NCBI RefSeq assembly: GCF_013839515.1
Contig: NZ_JACDNQ010000007.1
Coordinates: 145,013 to 182,144, forward strand
DNA: 37,132 nt
Source of the DNA: Natronomonas salinimetallica
Lineage (GTDB): Archaea; Halobacteriota; Halobacteria; Halobacteriales; Haloarculaceae
Direction: 5' to 3'
Shown: in pieces, positions 7,588 through 15,300 of the stretch
How the letters are laid out: every line of letters begins with the position of its first letter
How positions within the stretch are numbered: the stretch's first letter is position 1
Translations under genes and position numbers: made by a program
The notes under the pieces: model-generated
Database searches by the model: none
What the model was told of the DNA's origin: nothing
The model's input: the letters and a program-made list of their open reading frames with translations, nothing else

Positions 7588-8907
7588 ATGGCAACTATCG
7601 TCAAGATGCCAAAGCTTGGGCTGGAAATGGAACAGGGAACCGTTCTGGAGTGGTTCTTCCGAACGGGTGAGGAAGTGTCCGAGGGCGACAAGATCGCCGA
7701 GGTCGAATCCGAAAAAAGCATTGGCGAAGTCGATGCGCGCGAAAGCGGAGCCATCCGACGTATCTATATCGAGGCCGGGGAGTCCGTTCCACCAGGTACG
7801 CCGATCGGCATTCTCGCGGACAGCGACGCGGACGTTTCCGAACTCGAAGCCGAGGCCGAGGCCGAACTTGAAGGGGACGTCGACGATGAAAGCGGCTCCG
7901 ATCCGGAGCCGACGGGCGCGCAGGCGGAGGACGCCGAAGCGACGGATCGGTCGGAGCCACCCGAACCGGCGGCCTCGTCCGCCGACGAGACCGACCAGAT
8001 AAAGGCATCCCCGCGGGCGAAAAAGCGCGCCGAGGAACTCGGCGTCGACCTCGCGGGCGTGGACGGGACCGGCCCGATGGACTCGATCACCGCTGACGAC
8101 GTCGAGGCCGCGAGCGATGACGGGGGCGAGACCGACCAGATAAAGGCATCCCCGCGGGCGAAAAAGCGCGCCGAGGAACTCGGCGTCGACCTCGCGGGCG
8201 TGGACGGGACCGGCCCGATGGACTCGATCACCGCCGACGACGTCGAGGCCGCCGCCGAGACCGAACCGACCGGGATCCGGACGGGGACGTCGGAAACGAC
8301 GGCGGGACGGTACCGACGGGTCACGGCTGTCGCCGGTCCCGCTGCGGGGAACGCCCTGCTCGAAACCACGGAGTCGGTCCGATCGGCGTTCGAAGAGCAC
8401 GTCACGGTCACTGACGTGCTGTTGGTCGTGACCTCGGATGCGCTTGCGGATCGGCCCCTGCTGAACGGAACGTACACCGAGTCGACACATCAGGTCCAAG
8501 CGCGTCAAGACGTCGCGCTGGTCACCGAACGGGACGGTGAACCGGTCGCCGGCGTCATCCCGGACGTCGAAACCAAGTCGCTGACCGGGATCGTCGCGGA
8601 ACGCGAGGCGATCGAGGAGGACGCCGGGGGACGGCCGACATTCACGCTCGAGAACACGGCCGACTCGGACGCCGATGGCCCCCGTCTCATCCCCCCGAGT
8701 GTCGCTGCCCTCGAGGTCGATCCGTCGGGACAGCGAGCGGTCCCGGACGACGGCGGTGTCGACCTCCAACCGCTCGTGACGGCCAGTCTGAGCTACGATA
8801 CCCGCGCCCTCGGCCGGCGTGAGGCCGAATCCTTCCTCGAACGGCTGTTCGATTCGTTCGAGCGGGCCTCCGAGCTCGCCCTCCAGTCGTACCGCGGTAC
8901 CGAGTGA
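7588..8907 (+). CDS. E2-like lipoyl protein, duplicated E3-binding domain, degenerate acyltransferase
   Basis: The 439-residue protein has the layout of a 2-oxoacid or acetoin dehydrogenase E2. An N-terminal lipoyl domain (1-80) carries its lysine at about 43 in ESEKSIGEV. An acidic linker follows, then peripheral-subunit-binding domains at about 134-176 and 181-223, and an acyltransferase-like C-terminus (about 240-439). The two binding domains are near-identical in protein and DNA. In the C-terminus the E2 active-site signature DHRVxDG is replaced by DTRALGR (about 404-410), so the catalytic His and the paired Asp are absent. It should still carry a lipoyl group and bind E3 or E1, but acyl transfer to CoA is doubtful. 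It is the only E2 candidate near acoA/acoB and lies on the opposite strand, so I treat it as AcoC-like without giving the symbol. Confidence 0.9.
   Translation: MATIVKMPKLGLEMEQGTVLEWFFRTGEEVSEGDKIAEVESEKSIGEVDARESGAIRRIYIEAGESVPPGTPIGILADSDADVSELEAEAEAELEGDVDDESGSDPEPTGAQAEDAEATDRSEPPEPAASSADETDQIKASPRAKKRAEELGVDLAGVDGTGPMDSITADDVEAASDDGGETDQIKASPRAKKRAEELGVDLAGVDGTGPMDSITADDVEAAAETEPTGIRTGTSETTAGRYRRVTAVAGPAAGNALLETTESVRSAFEEHVTVTDVLLVVTSDALADRPLLNGTYTESTHQVQARQDVALVTERDGEPVAGVIPDVETKSLTGIVAEREAIEEDAGGRPTFTLENTADSDADGPRLIPPSVAALEVDPSGQRAVPDDGGVDLQPLVTASLSYDTRALGRREAESFLERLFDSFERASELALQSYRGTE
7986..8252 (+). repeat. tandem 126-bp duplication inside the E2-like gene
   Basis: Bases 7986-8111 and 8127-8252 are two copies with a 141-bp period (47 codons). 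I found a single difference, a silent T/C change in an alanine codon near the end. Each copy encodes one peripheral-subunit-binding domain (KASPRAKKRAEELGVDL, then GTGPMDSITADDVEA). Near-identity even at silent positions points to a recent duplication or ongoing gene conversion. Confidence 0.95.
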
Positions 8908-9031
8908 GACGGACTGTTGTCGTCCGGGAGCACTCGCCGTCCGCACCGTTCAGGTGGTGACCGCCCCATCGGGACACCGTTCCGTGTGAATCCCCCGGAA
9001 TCCGTCCGCGAGGGCTTCCGCCCGTTCCACT

Positions 9032-9058
9032 GATAAAAAAGCGCCCGTCGTGGTTTTT
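9032..9058. terminator. bidirectional T-run terminator region
   Basis: Between the convergent E2-like gene (ends 8907) and acoX (ends at 9066) lies GATAAAAAAGCGC, which on the minus strand reads GCGCTTTTTTATC, and on the plus strand GGTTTTTCG at 9052-9060. Archaeal terminators are commonly oligo-T runs after GC-rich DNA, so the first would stop the acoABX transcript and the second the E2-like transcript. Confidence 0.5.
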
Positions 9059-9065
9059 CGGACGT

Positions 9066-10067
9066 CTACCGTTCTTCGATCAGGATTCCCGCCTCCGCGG
9101 CGGCTTCGAGTGTGGCGTCGACGTCGACGAGGCGCGGTCCGTCGTCGGTCAGCGTCATCGTCACGGTCGCGTCGGCGAGTTCGACCTCGCGTTCGCCGTC
9201 GGCCCCGATCACGCCGTCCACGACGTCGAACGTCGCGGACGCCCCGGCGTCGAGTGGCGCGTGCTCTGTTATGCCGATCGTCGTCGTCACTCCCGGCGCG
9301 AGTACGGCCCGGACGGAGCGGGCGGTCGCGTCGGGGGGTCCAAGCCGGAGTGCGGCGCCGCCGGAGGCCTCCGGCGCGACCGGTTCGATACATCCCGCGA
9401 CGCTCGGGAGGCCGATGTCGGACGGATGAGCCCGCGAAACGACGCCGCCGAGCAGTTCGGACGGGTCGATGATGGCCCGCGTCCCGACGAAAGGGCGGTC
9501 GGTGATCCCGACGGTCGCCAGTCCCGAAAGGCGCGTTTCGCCGGAAACGTCGTCCGCCCTGACATCGATCCTTCCGTGTCGATACGTTACGGCTTCCCGG
9601 TCGACTAGACCCGCCGCGACGACCGCCGCCGCCGCCCCGGCGACGGTTCCATCGACGGGCATCGGGACGACGTTGTTCGTGCCGGTCGAGACGGGTACGA
9701 TGGGTACGTCGCCGACCCTCATCGCGACGTCGCGGCTCGTTCCGTCGCCGCCGAGGACGACGACGACGTCGGCGTCGTCCCGGAACCGTTCAGCCGCACG
9801 TCGGGTGTCGGCGGCCGTCTCCTCGACGGTCATATCGACCGATTCGACGTCCAGTTCCGCCGGTGCCTCCTCGACGGCGTGGGATGCGATACCGACCCTG
9901 TCCGGCATGACCGCCACGCTCGGCGGATCCCCGACGATGGTCAGACCACCGAGGACACACTCGGCGACGCGGCGTTTCGCGTAGTTGTCAACGACGCTCG
10001 CACCGCCAGTGAGGCGGCGGATGTCGCGGCCGGCCGACGGATTTACGATGAGTCCAACGTGGGCCAC
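9066..10067 (-). CDS. acoX: AcoX-type ATP-NAD kinase-like protein
   Basis: The 333-residue protein starts with the NAD-kinase-like segment LIVNPSAGRDIRRLTGGAS and carries the diacylglycerol/NAD kinase signature VVLGGDGTSRDVA (about 103-115) with STGTNN following. This composition matches AcoX, a protein of unknown exact role encoded in many bacterial acetoin dehydrogenase operons. It begins 6 bases after acoB ends on the same strand, which fits an acoA-acoB-acoX operon. Whether it phosphorylates NAD or has another role is not known from the sequence; other ATP-NAD kinase paralogues are possible, but the neighbourhood favours AcoX. Confidence 0.88.
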   Translation of the reverse strand: MAHVGLIVNPSAGRDIRRLTGGASVVDNYAKRRVAECVLGGLTIVGDPPSVAVMPDRVGIASHAVEEAPAELDVESVDMTVEETAADTRRAAERFRDDADVVVVLGGDGTSRDVAMRVGDVPIVPVSTGTNNVVPMPVDGTVAGAAAAVVAAGLVDREAVTYRHGRIDVRADDVSGETRLSGLATVGITDRPFVGTRAIIDPSELLGGVVSRAHPSDIGLPSVAGCIEPVAPEASGGAALRLGPPDATARSVRAVLAPGVTTTIGITEHAPLDAGASATFDVVDGVIGADGEREVELADATVTMTLTDDGPRLVDVDATLEAAAEAGILIEER

Positions 10068-10073
10068 GCGTGA

Positions 10074-11075
10074 TCAGGTTATCCGCCGGATCGCGTCCTT
10101 GACGTCTTCGCCGCCCGGGAGGACTTCCTGCTCCAGTGGCGTGCTAAACGGCATGTGCGTATCGGGTGTCCCGACGCGCTGGATCGGGGCGTCGAGGCTG
10201 AAGAACGCCTCCTCTTGGGCACGGGCGATGATCTCCGCGTGGGTCCCATACGAGAGCGGGCTCTCGTCGGCGACGACCATTCGGCCCGTCTTTTTGACGC
10301 TCTCGACGATCGTGTCGGTATCGAGTGGGTACAGCGAGCGTGGATCGATGACCTCGACGCTCACGTCGCCGGAGAGGCTTTCGGCGACGTCGAGCGCCTC
10401 GCCGACGAGCCGTTGGGTCCCGACGACGGTGACGTCCTCCCCTTCGCGCTCGACCGCCGCCTCGCCGATCGGGATCGTGTACTCCACGTCGGTCGGCACC
10501 TCGCCTTGCTGTTCGTAGATCATCTTGTTCTCGAACACGAACACCGGATCGTCCGATCGGATGGCGGCCTTCGTCAGCCCCTTGGCGGCGGCGGCCGTTC
10601 CGGGTGCAACCGCTTTCAGCCCGGGGAAGTGAGATATCCACGAGTGGATCGTCCCGGAGTGTTGGCTTGCCGCGCCCATCCCGCCGCCCTCCGTCGTACG
10701 GACCGTGACGGGCATGTCGGTCTTGCCGCCGAACATGTATCGCATCTTGGCCATCTGGTTCATGATCTGTTCCATCGCGACGCCCGTGAAGTCCGAGAAC
10801 ATGAGTTCGGCGACCGGACGGGTACCCGTCGCCGCCGCGCCCGTCGCGGCACCGATGATCCCGGCCTCGGCGATGGGGGTATCCCGAACCCGTTCTTCAC
10901 CGAACTCCTCATAGAGGTTGCCGGTCACCTCGAGTACGCCGCCGAACGCGCCGACGTCCTCGCCGATGATGTAGACGTCCTCGTCGTGCTCCAGTTCCTC
11001 GCGGAGCGCCTGTCTGATCGACTCGCGGACGGTCATCGTTTCGGTCTGTTCCTGTTCGAGTTCCGCTTGCGCCAT
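10074..11075 (-). CDS. acoB: acetoin dehydrogenase E1 beta subunit (TPP-dependent)
   Basis: A 333-residue transketolase-like beta subunit that pairs with AcoA to form the thiamine pyrophosphate-dependent E1, which cleaves acetoin and passes the acetyl group to a lipoyl arm. Family segments are EDVGAFGGVLEVTGNL, DTPIAEAGIIGAATGAA, EGGGMGAASQHSGTIHSW and the C-terminal IQRVGTPDTHMPFSTPLE. Its ATG overlaps the stop of acoA (TAATG on the minus strand), so the two are translationally coupled. Pyruvate or branched-chain E1 beta subunits are close relatives; the neighbouring acoX and butanediol dehydrogenase favour acetoin as the substrate. Confidence 0.9.
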   Translation of the reverse strand: MAQAELEQEQTETMTVRESIRQALREELEHDEDVYIIGEDVGAFGGVLEVTGNLYEEFGEERVRDTPIAEAGIIGAATGAAATGTRPVAELMFSDFTGVAMEQIMNQMAKMRYMFGGKTDMPVTVRTTEGGGMGAASQHSGTIHSWISHFPGLKAVAPGTAAAAKGLTKAAIRSDDPVFVFENKMIYEQQGEVPTDVEYTIPIGEAAVEREGEDVTVVGTQRLVGEALDVAESLSGDVSVEVIDPRSLYPLDTDTIVESVKKTGRMVVADESPLSYGTHAEIIARAQEEAFFSLDAPIQRVGTPDTHMPFSTPLEQEVLPGGEDVKDAIRRIT

Positions 11076-12118
11076 TATGCGTCACCTCCGTTTGAACCGC
11101 CGTCGGTACGGATCCGCTCCGCGAACGCCTCGATCTCGGGGACCGATTCGCTGAACATGTCGTCGTAGGCTTCCTCCGGTGCGGGGAATTCGGACTCCTG
11201 TGCGTACTCGATCGCGTCGGCGATGGCCTCTTCGATTGCCGCTTGCATCTCCTCGAAGTCGTCTTCGGTCAGTTCGCCACGGTCGATGAGCCGCCGCTTG
11301 AACGAGTCGATCGCGTCGCGCTCTTGCCACTGTTCGAGTTCCTCGTCGGTTCGGTAGTTCTGTTCGTCCCCCTCGTAGTGGCCACGGTATCGGTACGTTT
11401 CGGCCTCGATGAGCGTCGGGCCATCGCCGGCCCGTGCGCGCTTTCGTGCTTCCTTGACAGCCTCGGCGACGGCGGTCACGTCCATGCCGTCGACGGTGAG
11501 ACCGGGGATGTCGTAGGCCTGGGCGGTGTCGCTGAGTTGGCTGAGGTTGTGTTGTTTCTCCACGGGGGTCGCCTCGCCGTAGCGGTTGTTCTCGACGAGG
11601 AAGATCGCCGGGAGATCCCACGTCGAAGCCAGATTTATCGCCTCGTGGACCTGTCCCTGTGCGACCGCGCCGTCACCGAGGAACGCCAGCGCAACCTGAT
11701 CTCGGTCCTGATAATCGATCGAGAGTGCGGCACCGGTGGCCAACGGCGGCCCCGCGCCGACGATGCCGTTCGCGCCCAACATTCCGGACTCGACGTCGGC
11801 GATATGCATCGAACCGCCCTTACCGTTGCAGTAGCCGTCCTCTTTGCCGAACAGCTCTGCCATCATCAATTCGGTGTCCAGCCCCTTCGCGATGCAGTGT
11901 CCGTGTCCCCGGTGCGTACTGGAGATCAAATCGTCGGGATCGAGAGCCGCACACGTCCCGACGGCGACTGCCTCCTCGCCGATGTACAGGTGTACGAACC
12001 CCGGAATCTCCCCGTCCGCGAAGTACTGTCCGGCCTTCGTGTCGAACTCCCGAATCGTCAACATTCGTCGTAGCGATTCACGCCGTCCCGCTTCCGTCTC
12101 TAAGGTATAGTCTGTCAT
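11075..12118 (-). CDS. acoA: acetoin dehydrogenase E1 alpha subunit (TPP-dependent)
   Basis: The 347-residue alpha subunit has the early FADGEIPGFVHLYIGEEAVAVG segment and THRGHGHCIAKG. The thiamine-binding motif runs from GDGAVAQGQ to VENN (about 25 residues later), which holds Mg-TPP. With AcoB it would form the E1 heterotetramer acting in the cytoplasm. A TATA-like box 26-36 bases upstream makes it the first gene of the acoA-acoB-acoX operon. The FVHLYxGEEAxAVG wording is closer to acetoin than to pyruvate dehydrogenase E1 alpha as I remember these families; a 2-oxoacid substrate cannot be excluded. Confidence 0.9.
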   Translation of the reverse strand: MTDYTLETEAGRRESLRRMLTIREFDTKAGQYFADGEIPGFVHLYIGEEAVAVGTCAALDPDDLISSTHRGHGHCIAKGLDTELMMAELFGKEDGYCNGKGGSMHIADVESGMLGANGIVGAGPPLATGAALSIDYQDRDQVALAFLGDGAVAQGQVHEAINLASTWDLPAIFLVENNRYGEATPVEKQHNLSQLSDTAQAYDIPGLTVDGMDVTAVAEAVKEARKRARAGDGPTLIEAETYRYRGHYEGDEQNYRTDEELEQWQERDAIDSFKRRLIDRGELTEDDFEEMQAAIEEAIADAIEYAQESEFPAPEEAYDDMFSESVPEIEAFAERIRTDGGSNGGDA

Positions 12119-12143
12119 GCGACAACGTCTGTTAACGTGTGTT

Positions 12144-12154
12144 GAATAATAATG
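12144..12154 (-). promoter_or_regulatory. TATA-like box of the acoABX operon
   Basis: The minus strand reads CATTATTATTC, 26-36 bases before the acoA ATG at 12118. It is the only A/T-rich element in the acoA upstream region and fits the archaeal promoter position. Confidence 0.5.
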
Positions 12155-12282
12155 TTACCGGTTTATCGTGTAGTACAACCGGGGAATACACCGGTCTGCG
12201 GAGGATCCGGTACGCATACGTACGAGAACATCGGATCGAGGGACGGCATACCTCAAGCGAACGTGGGGTGTTGTCCCCCAGA

Positions 12283-13359
12283 TCACTCGTTCGGTTTGAC
12301 GAGGATCTTCACGTGGTCGCTCTCAGGGTCGATCAGCCGTTCGAACCCGTCCGCTACGATCCCGTCCAGTCCGATCCGACCGGTGACGAACGGGTCGGGA
12401 TCGAGCCGCCCGTCCGCGAGCATGCCGATGACCATTCCGTACTCCTCCTCCGAGCGCGGGCCGCCGAGGTATGCGAGCGTTCCCGTCACCGTTCGTTCGC
12501 CGAGCACGAGGTTGTTCGGATGGGTGCTGACCTCGTTTTCCCAGATGCTCACGACGGTCGTACGGCCGCTCGGAGCGGTACTCTCGATGGCGTCGTTGAA
12601 TGACGCCTCGACGCCCGCGACCTCGAACGCGACGTCTACACCACCGTCCGTGTTCGCGGTGATGTACTCGACGGCGTCCGTACTCGTGGGATCGATGAGA
12701 TCGTCCGCACCGCAGTCCGAGGCGCGCTCACGCCGTGCTTGCCTCGGTTCGGAGACGAGGATCGTCCCCGCCCCCGCCGCGCGGGCGCACTGTATCACGG
12801 ACAGTCCGATCGGGCCGCTACCGAACACGGCGACCGTGTCCCCGGCGCGGAGTCCGGACCGGCGGACCGCGTGTAGCCCGACGCTCAGGGGTTCGACCAG
12901 CGCACCGTACTCGAGTGGGACGTCGTCACCGAGCGGGACCGCGTGTTCCGCGTCCAGTACGACGCTCTCGGCGAACCCGCCGCCGCCACCGGAGAGCCCG
13001 ACGAACCCGATCGAATCACAGATGTGATAGTTCCCCTCCCGGCACTGTCGACACTCCCCGCAGTACAGAATGGGGTTGACGGCGACTGCATCGCCCACAT
13101 CGAGCCCGGATACCCCGTTACCGACCTCGGAGAGCACCCCGCTGAACTCGTGGCCCATTCTGATCGGCGTGGTCTCTCCCGACACCGGATGCGGTTCGTC
13201 ACCGGGGGCGAAGATCGGACCCGCTGTGTACTCGTGAAGATCCGAACCACAGATGCCACACGAGTCGATGTCGATCCGGACCTGGTTCGGCCCGACTGCC
13301 TGCTGTTCTACGTCCGCTACGCGGATGTCCTTTCGGTCGTGGTAGATTGCTGCTCTCAT
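12283..13359 (-). CDS. 2,3-butanediol dehydrogenase, zinc-dependent MDR family
   Basis: A 358-residue medium-chain alcohol dehydrogenase. Zinc ligands are visible: catalytic Cys37 (GICGSD) and His70-Glu71 (GHEFSG), and structural cysteines 100, 103, 106 and 114. The NAD-binding fold shows VAVFGSGPIGLSVI. The segments SCGICGSDLHEY and GFVGLSGGGGGFAE are typical of the (R,R)-butanediol dehydrogenase group, which interconverts butanediol and acetoin. That matches the acetoin cleavage genes just downstream. I chose the start at 13359 because a TATA box lies 26-33 bases before it; the frame is open further upstream but the extension is not protein-like. The exact diol substrate is inferred from context. 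Confidence 0.88.
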   Translation of the reverse strand: MRAAIYHDRKDIRVADVEQQAVGPNQVRIDIDSCGICGSDLHEYTAGPIFAPGDEPHPVSGETTPIRMGHEFSGVLSEVGNGVSGLDVGDAVAVNPILYCGECRQCREGNYHICDSIGFVGLSGGGGGFAESVVLDAEHAVPLGDDVPLEYGALVEPLSVGLHAVRRSGLRAGDTVAVFGSGPIGLSVIQCARAAGAGTILVSEPRQARRERASDCGADDLIDPTSTDAVEYITANTDGGVDVAFEVAGVEASFNDAIESTAPSGRTTVVSIWENEVSTHPNNLVLGERTVTGTLAYLGGPRSEEEYGMVIGMLADGRLDPDPFVTGRIGLDGIVADGFERLIDPESDHVKILVKPNE

Positions 13360-13384
13360 AGCGTTCGACGATACGTATGAAGCG

Positions 13385-13392
13385 ATATAAAC
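13385..13392 (-). promoter_or_regulatory. TATA box of the butanediol dehydrogenase gene
   Basis: The minus strand reads GTTTATAT (continuing CG), 26-33 bases before the ATG at 13359. It is a textbook haloarchaeal position for a leaderless gene and fixes the start codon choice. Confidence 0.65.
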
Positions 13393-13612
13393 GTATGGGC
13401 CGGCGCGGTCGGACCCGTACCCCGAGACCCGGAGCGTCGAGGCGGTACGACGAGTCGGGAAAGCGCGAATGTCGGGGCGAGAACGAGGCTGCGAACGGGT
13501 GTTATACTGGTGGACGAAATCAAATGAAACCGACTCACGAGTGATTCGCCGTTCGCTCCGTCGAACGGCGTGATCCTCGTGCGTCGTGTGTACATTCTTT
13601 TGTTCGTCAGTA

Positions 13613-14377
13613 TTAGTACTCCAAGTTACCCTGTATGACGTCGGCGTACTCCTGTACCGTCTCGGGATACTCCTCGAGGAAGGGTCCGTCGCGAAAACGG
13701 TTCGGCGGGCCGTAGACCGCGATCCCTGCCAAGAGATCGTCCCCCTTGCTCGTGATCGAAACCCCGACCCCGCGCATCCCGTTGAAACACTCTTCGTCGT
13801 CCAGAGCATACCCCTGTTCGCGGATCCGGTCTATCTCCTCCAACAGTGGGTCGACTTCGGTTATCGTGTTCTCCGTCCTCGGATGGAGGCCGTATCGGTC
13901 TGTCACCTCCCGTATCTCCTCGTCGGAGAACTGAGCCAGGATCGCCTTCCCGTAGGCCGTGGTGTTCAACCGCGATTTGACCCCTGGGTACGTGCGGTTG
14001 ACCTGGAGGCGCTTTACCTTCTCCCCCTTCTTCATCGACACCAGTACGCCGGCACGGTCCTCCTCGATCATCAGGCCGGCGAACTCCCCCGTCTGCTCGG
14101 CTAACCGCCGGATCTCGGGCTCCGCCACGTCGTAGACGTTGTGGTTTCGGAGGACCTGATTTCCGATCTCGAGAAACGACGAGCTAACGCGGTAGCGGCC
14201 GTCCGATCGCTTCGTGATGTAATTTATGTTCTCGAGCGTGTTGACGTACTCGTACATCGTGCTCAGGGGCATATCGAACTCCTCGGCGAGTTCGCTGACG
14301 GACGCGGCCTCCATCTCGACGAGTCGCTCGATGATGTGGTTGGCCCGCCGTAACGATTTGAGAAGCTGCGGTGACAT
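13613..14377 (-). CDS. IclR family transcriptional regulator
   Basis: 254 residues, the usual IclR length. The N-terminal winged helix-turn-helix (about 5-70) includes ANHIIERLVEMEAASVSELA and STMYEYVNTLENINY. The C-terminal effector domain includes GKAILAQFSDEEI, and GYALDDEECFNGMRGVGV with the conserved cysteine region. I chose the ATG at 14377 because the next in-frame ATG upstream (14404) falls inside the TATA box. It stands directly upstream of the butanediol dehydrogenase and aco genes on the same strand, so it is the best candidate for their substrate-responsive regulator. The ligand is unknown. Confidence 0.92.
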   Translation of the reverse strand: MSPQLLKSLRRANHIIERLVEMEAASVSELAEEFDMPLSTMYEYVNTLENINYITKRSDGRYRVSSSFLEIGNQVLRNHNVYDVAEPEIRRLAEQTGEFAGLMIEEDRAGVLVSMKKGEKVKRLQVNRTYPGVKSRLNTTAYGKAILAQFSDEEIREVTDRYGLHPRTENTITEVDPLLEEIDRIREQGYALDDEECFNGMRGVGVSITSKGDDLLAGIAVYGPPNRFRDGPFLEEYPETVQEYADVIQGNLEY

Positions 14378-14401
14378 ACCGACGCATACGCTCAGGATGT
14401 G

Positions 14402-14411
14402 CATTATAGTT
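14402..14411 (-). promoter_or_regulatory. TATA box of the iclR-type gene
   Basis: The minus strand reads AACTATAATG, 25-34 bases before the ATG at 14377. It supports a leaderless transcript starting at or near that codon. Confidence 0.6.
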
Positions 14412-15300
14412 CCGGTTATTTCGAAGTGTCTCGACGACGTACCGATCCCCCCCGTCCGTGGCGGACGTCGCAGTCGGGGGCGTCGGTCGAATCGGGCGGC
14501 CACGGCCGCGATGTCCAACAGAATCGATGGAGGCCTCCCCCGGCGGGATTCGATATTGTCGGAATACGTCTCCAATTGTCAACAGCCAGCACGGTATACG
14601 ACAACAGTACCCGCAATCATTCCGGATATGTCGAATCTCTCCGGTTGGCGGGTGCGCCGAAGTGGCGTCTCCGAGATACCCGCGGGCTCGCGCCCTCCGG
14701 AATCGACCACAAATTCCATAACAGAATTAATATAGTTATGGTATTGGGCCGGTCGGGACCCCCGAACGGACAGTAACGCGAGGCACACGCCGGCTCCAGC
14801 GACAGGTCGCGCTGTCCGTTTCGACGACCGATTTCTATTTTTTATATAGTATCTTTATTTTTGATAAGTGTCGTCAGGAGCGGTGCATCGACCGTCCACG
14901 ATCGGATCACGGCTCGGTTGATGAACCCGCAAACCGGATCGACGACGGACACGACCGATACCGTCGGCGATAGCCGTTTCGAGGGGCTCGCGTCACGCCG
15001 TCGTTCACCGCCACGGGCCCGATGCCGGCGCGGAGGACGGGAGCGTCGGAACAGTAGAAATATATCTGTAAGCATATAATATATAGTGATTATCAGTAAT
15101 TGTATACAAATGACCCCGCGGTCGCGGGGTCAGTCTGCCCCCGCGTGCGGACGCGGTGCGATGTACGATGACGGCTCACGGGCGAGGATCGCACGCCCGA
15201 ACACGGTCCGAATGGCGGGGGACTCCCGTTGGGACGGGATGACGGGGGCGGAAATGACAGGGACCGAAAACGTGTTGTCGATGGCGCGTCACGTTCGGCT
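14412..15300. other. long intergenic region with A/T-rich islands
   Basis: About 890 bases without a convincing gene: frames on both strands have no family resemblance, start context or haloarchaeal acidic composition. Two A/T-rich islands stand out, 14833-14872 (TTTTTTATATAGTATC and following) and 15056-15110 (several TATA-like strings), on either side of a GC-rich block. The second island ends at a perfect palindrome. These could be promoters of an unseen small RNA or a protein-binding region. The stretch is unusually long for this window, where most gaps are below 250 bases. Confidence 0.4.
15111..15132. repeat. 22-bp perfect palindrome (10-bp arms)
   Basis: TGACCCCGCG-GT-CGCGGGGTCA has ten perfectly paired bases on each side of a two-base centre. 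It sits directly after an A/T-rich island and about 170 bases before the metalloprotease start. It could be an operator for a dimeric regulator or, as RNA, a hairpin. Confidence 0.85.

Noticed and set aside
14412-15300. Hidden genes in the long gap (for example frames at 14579-14788 or 15093-15524)
   Set aside because: None shows a start context, family motif or acidic haloarchaeal composition, and several overlap the metalloprotease signal region in antisense.
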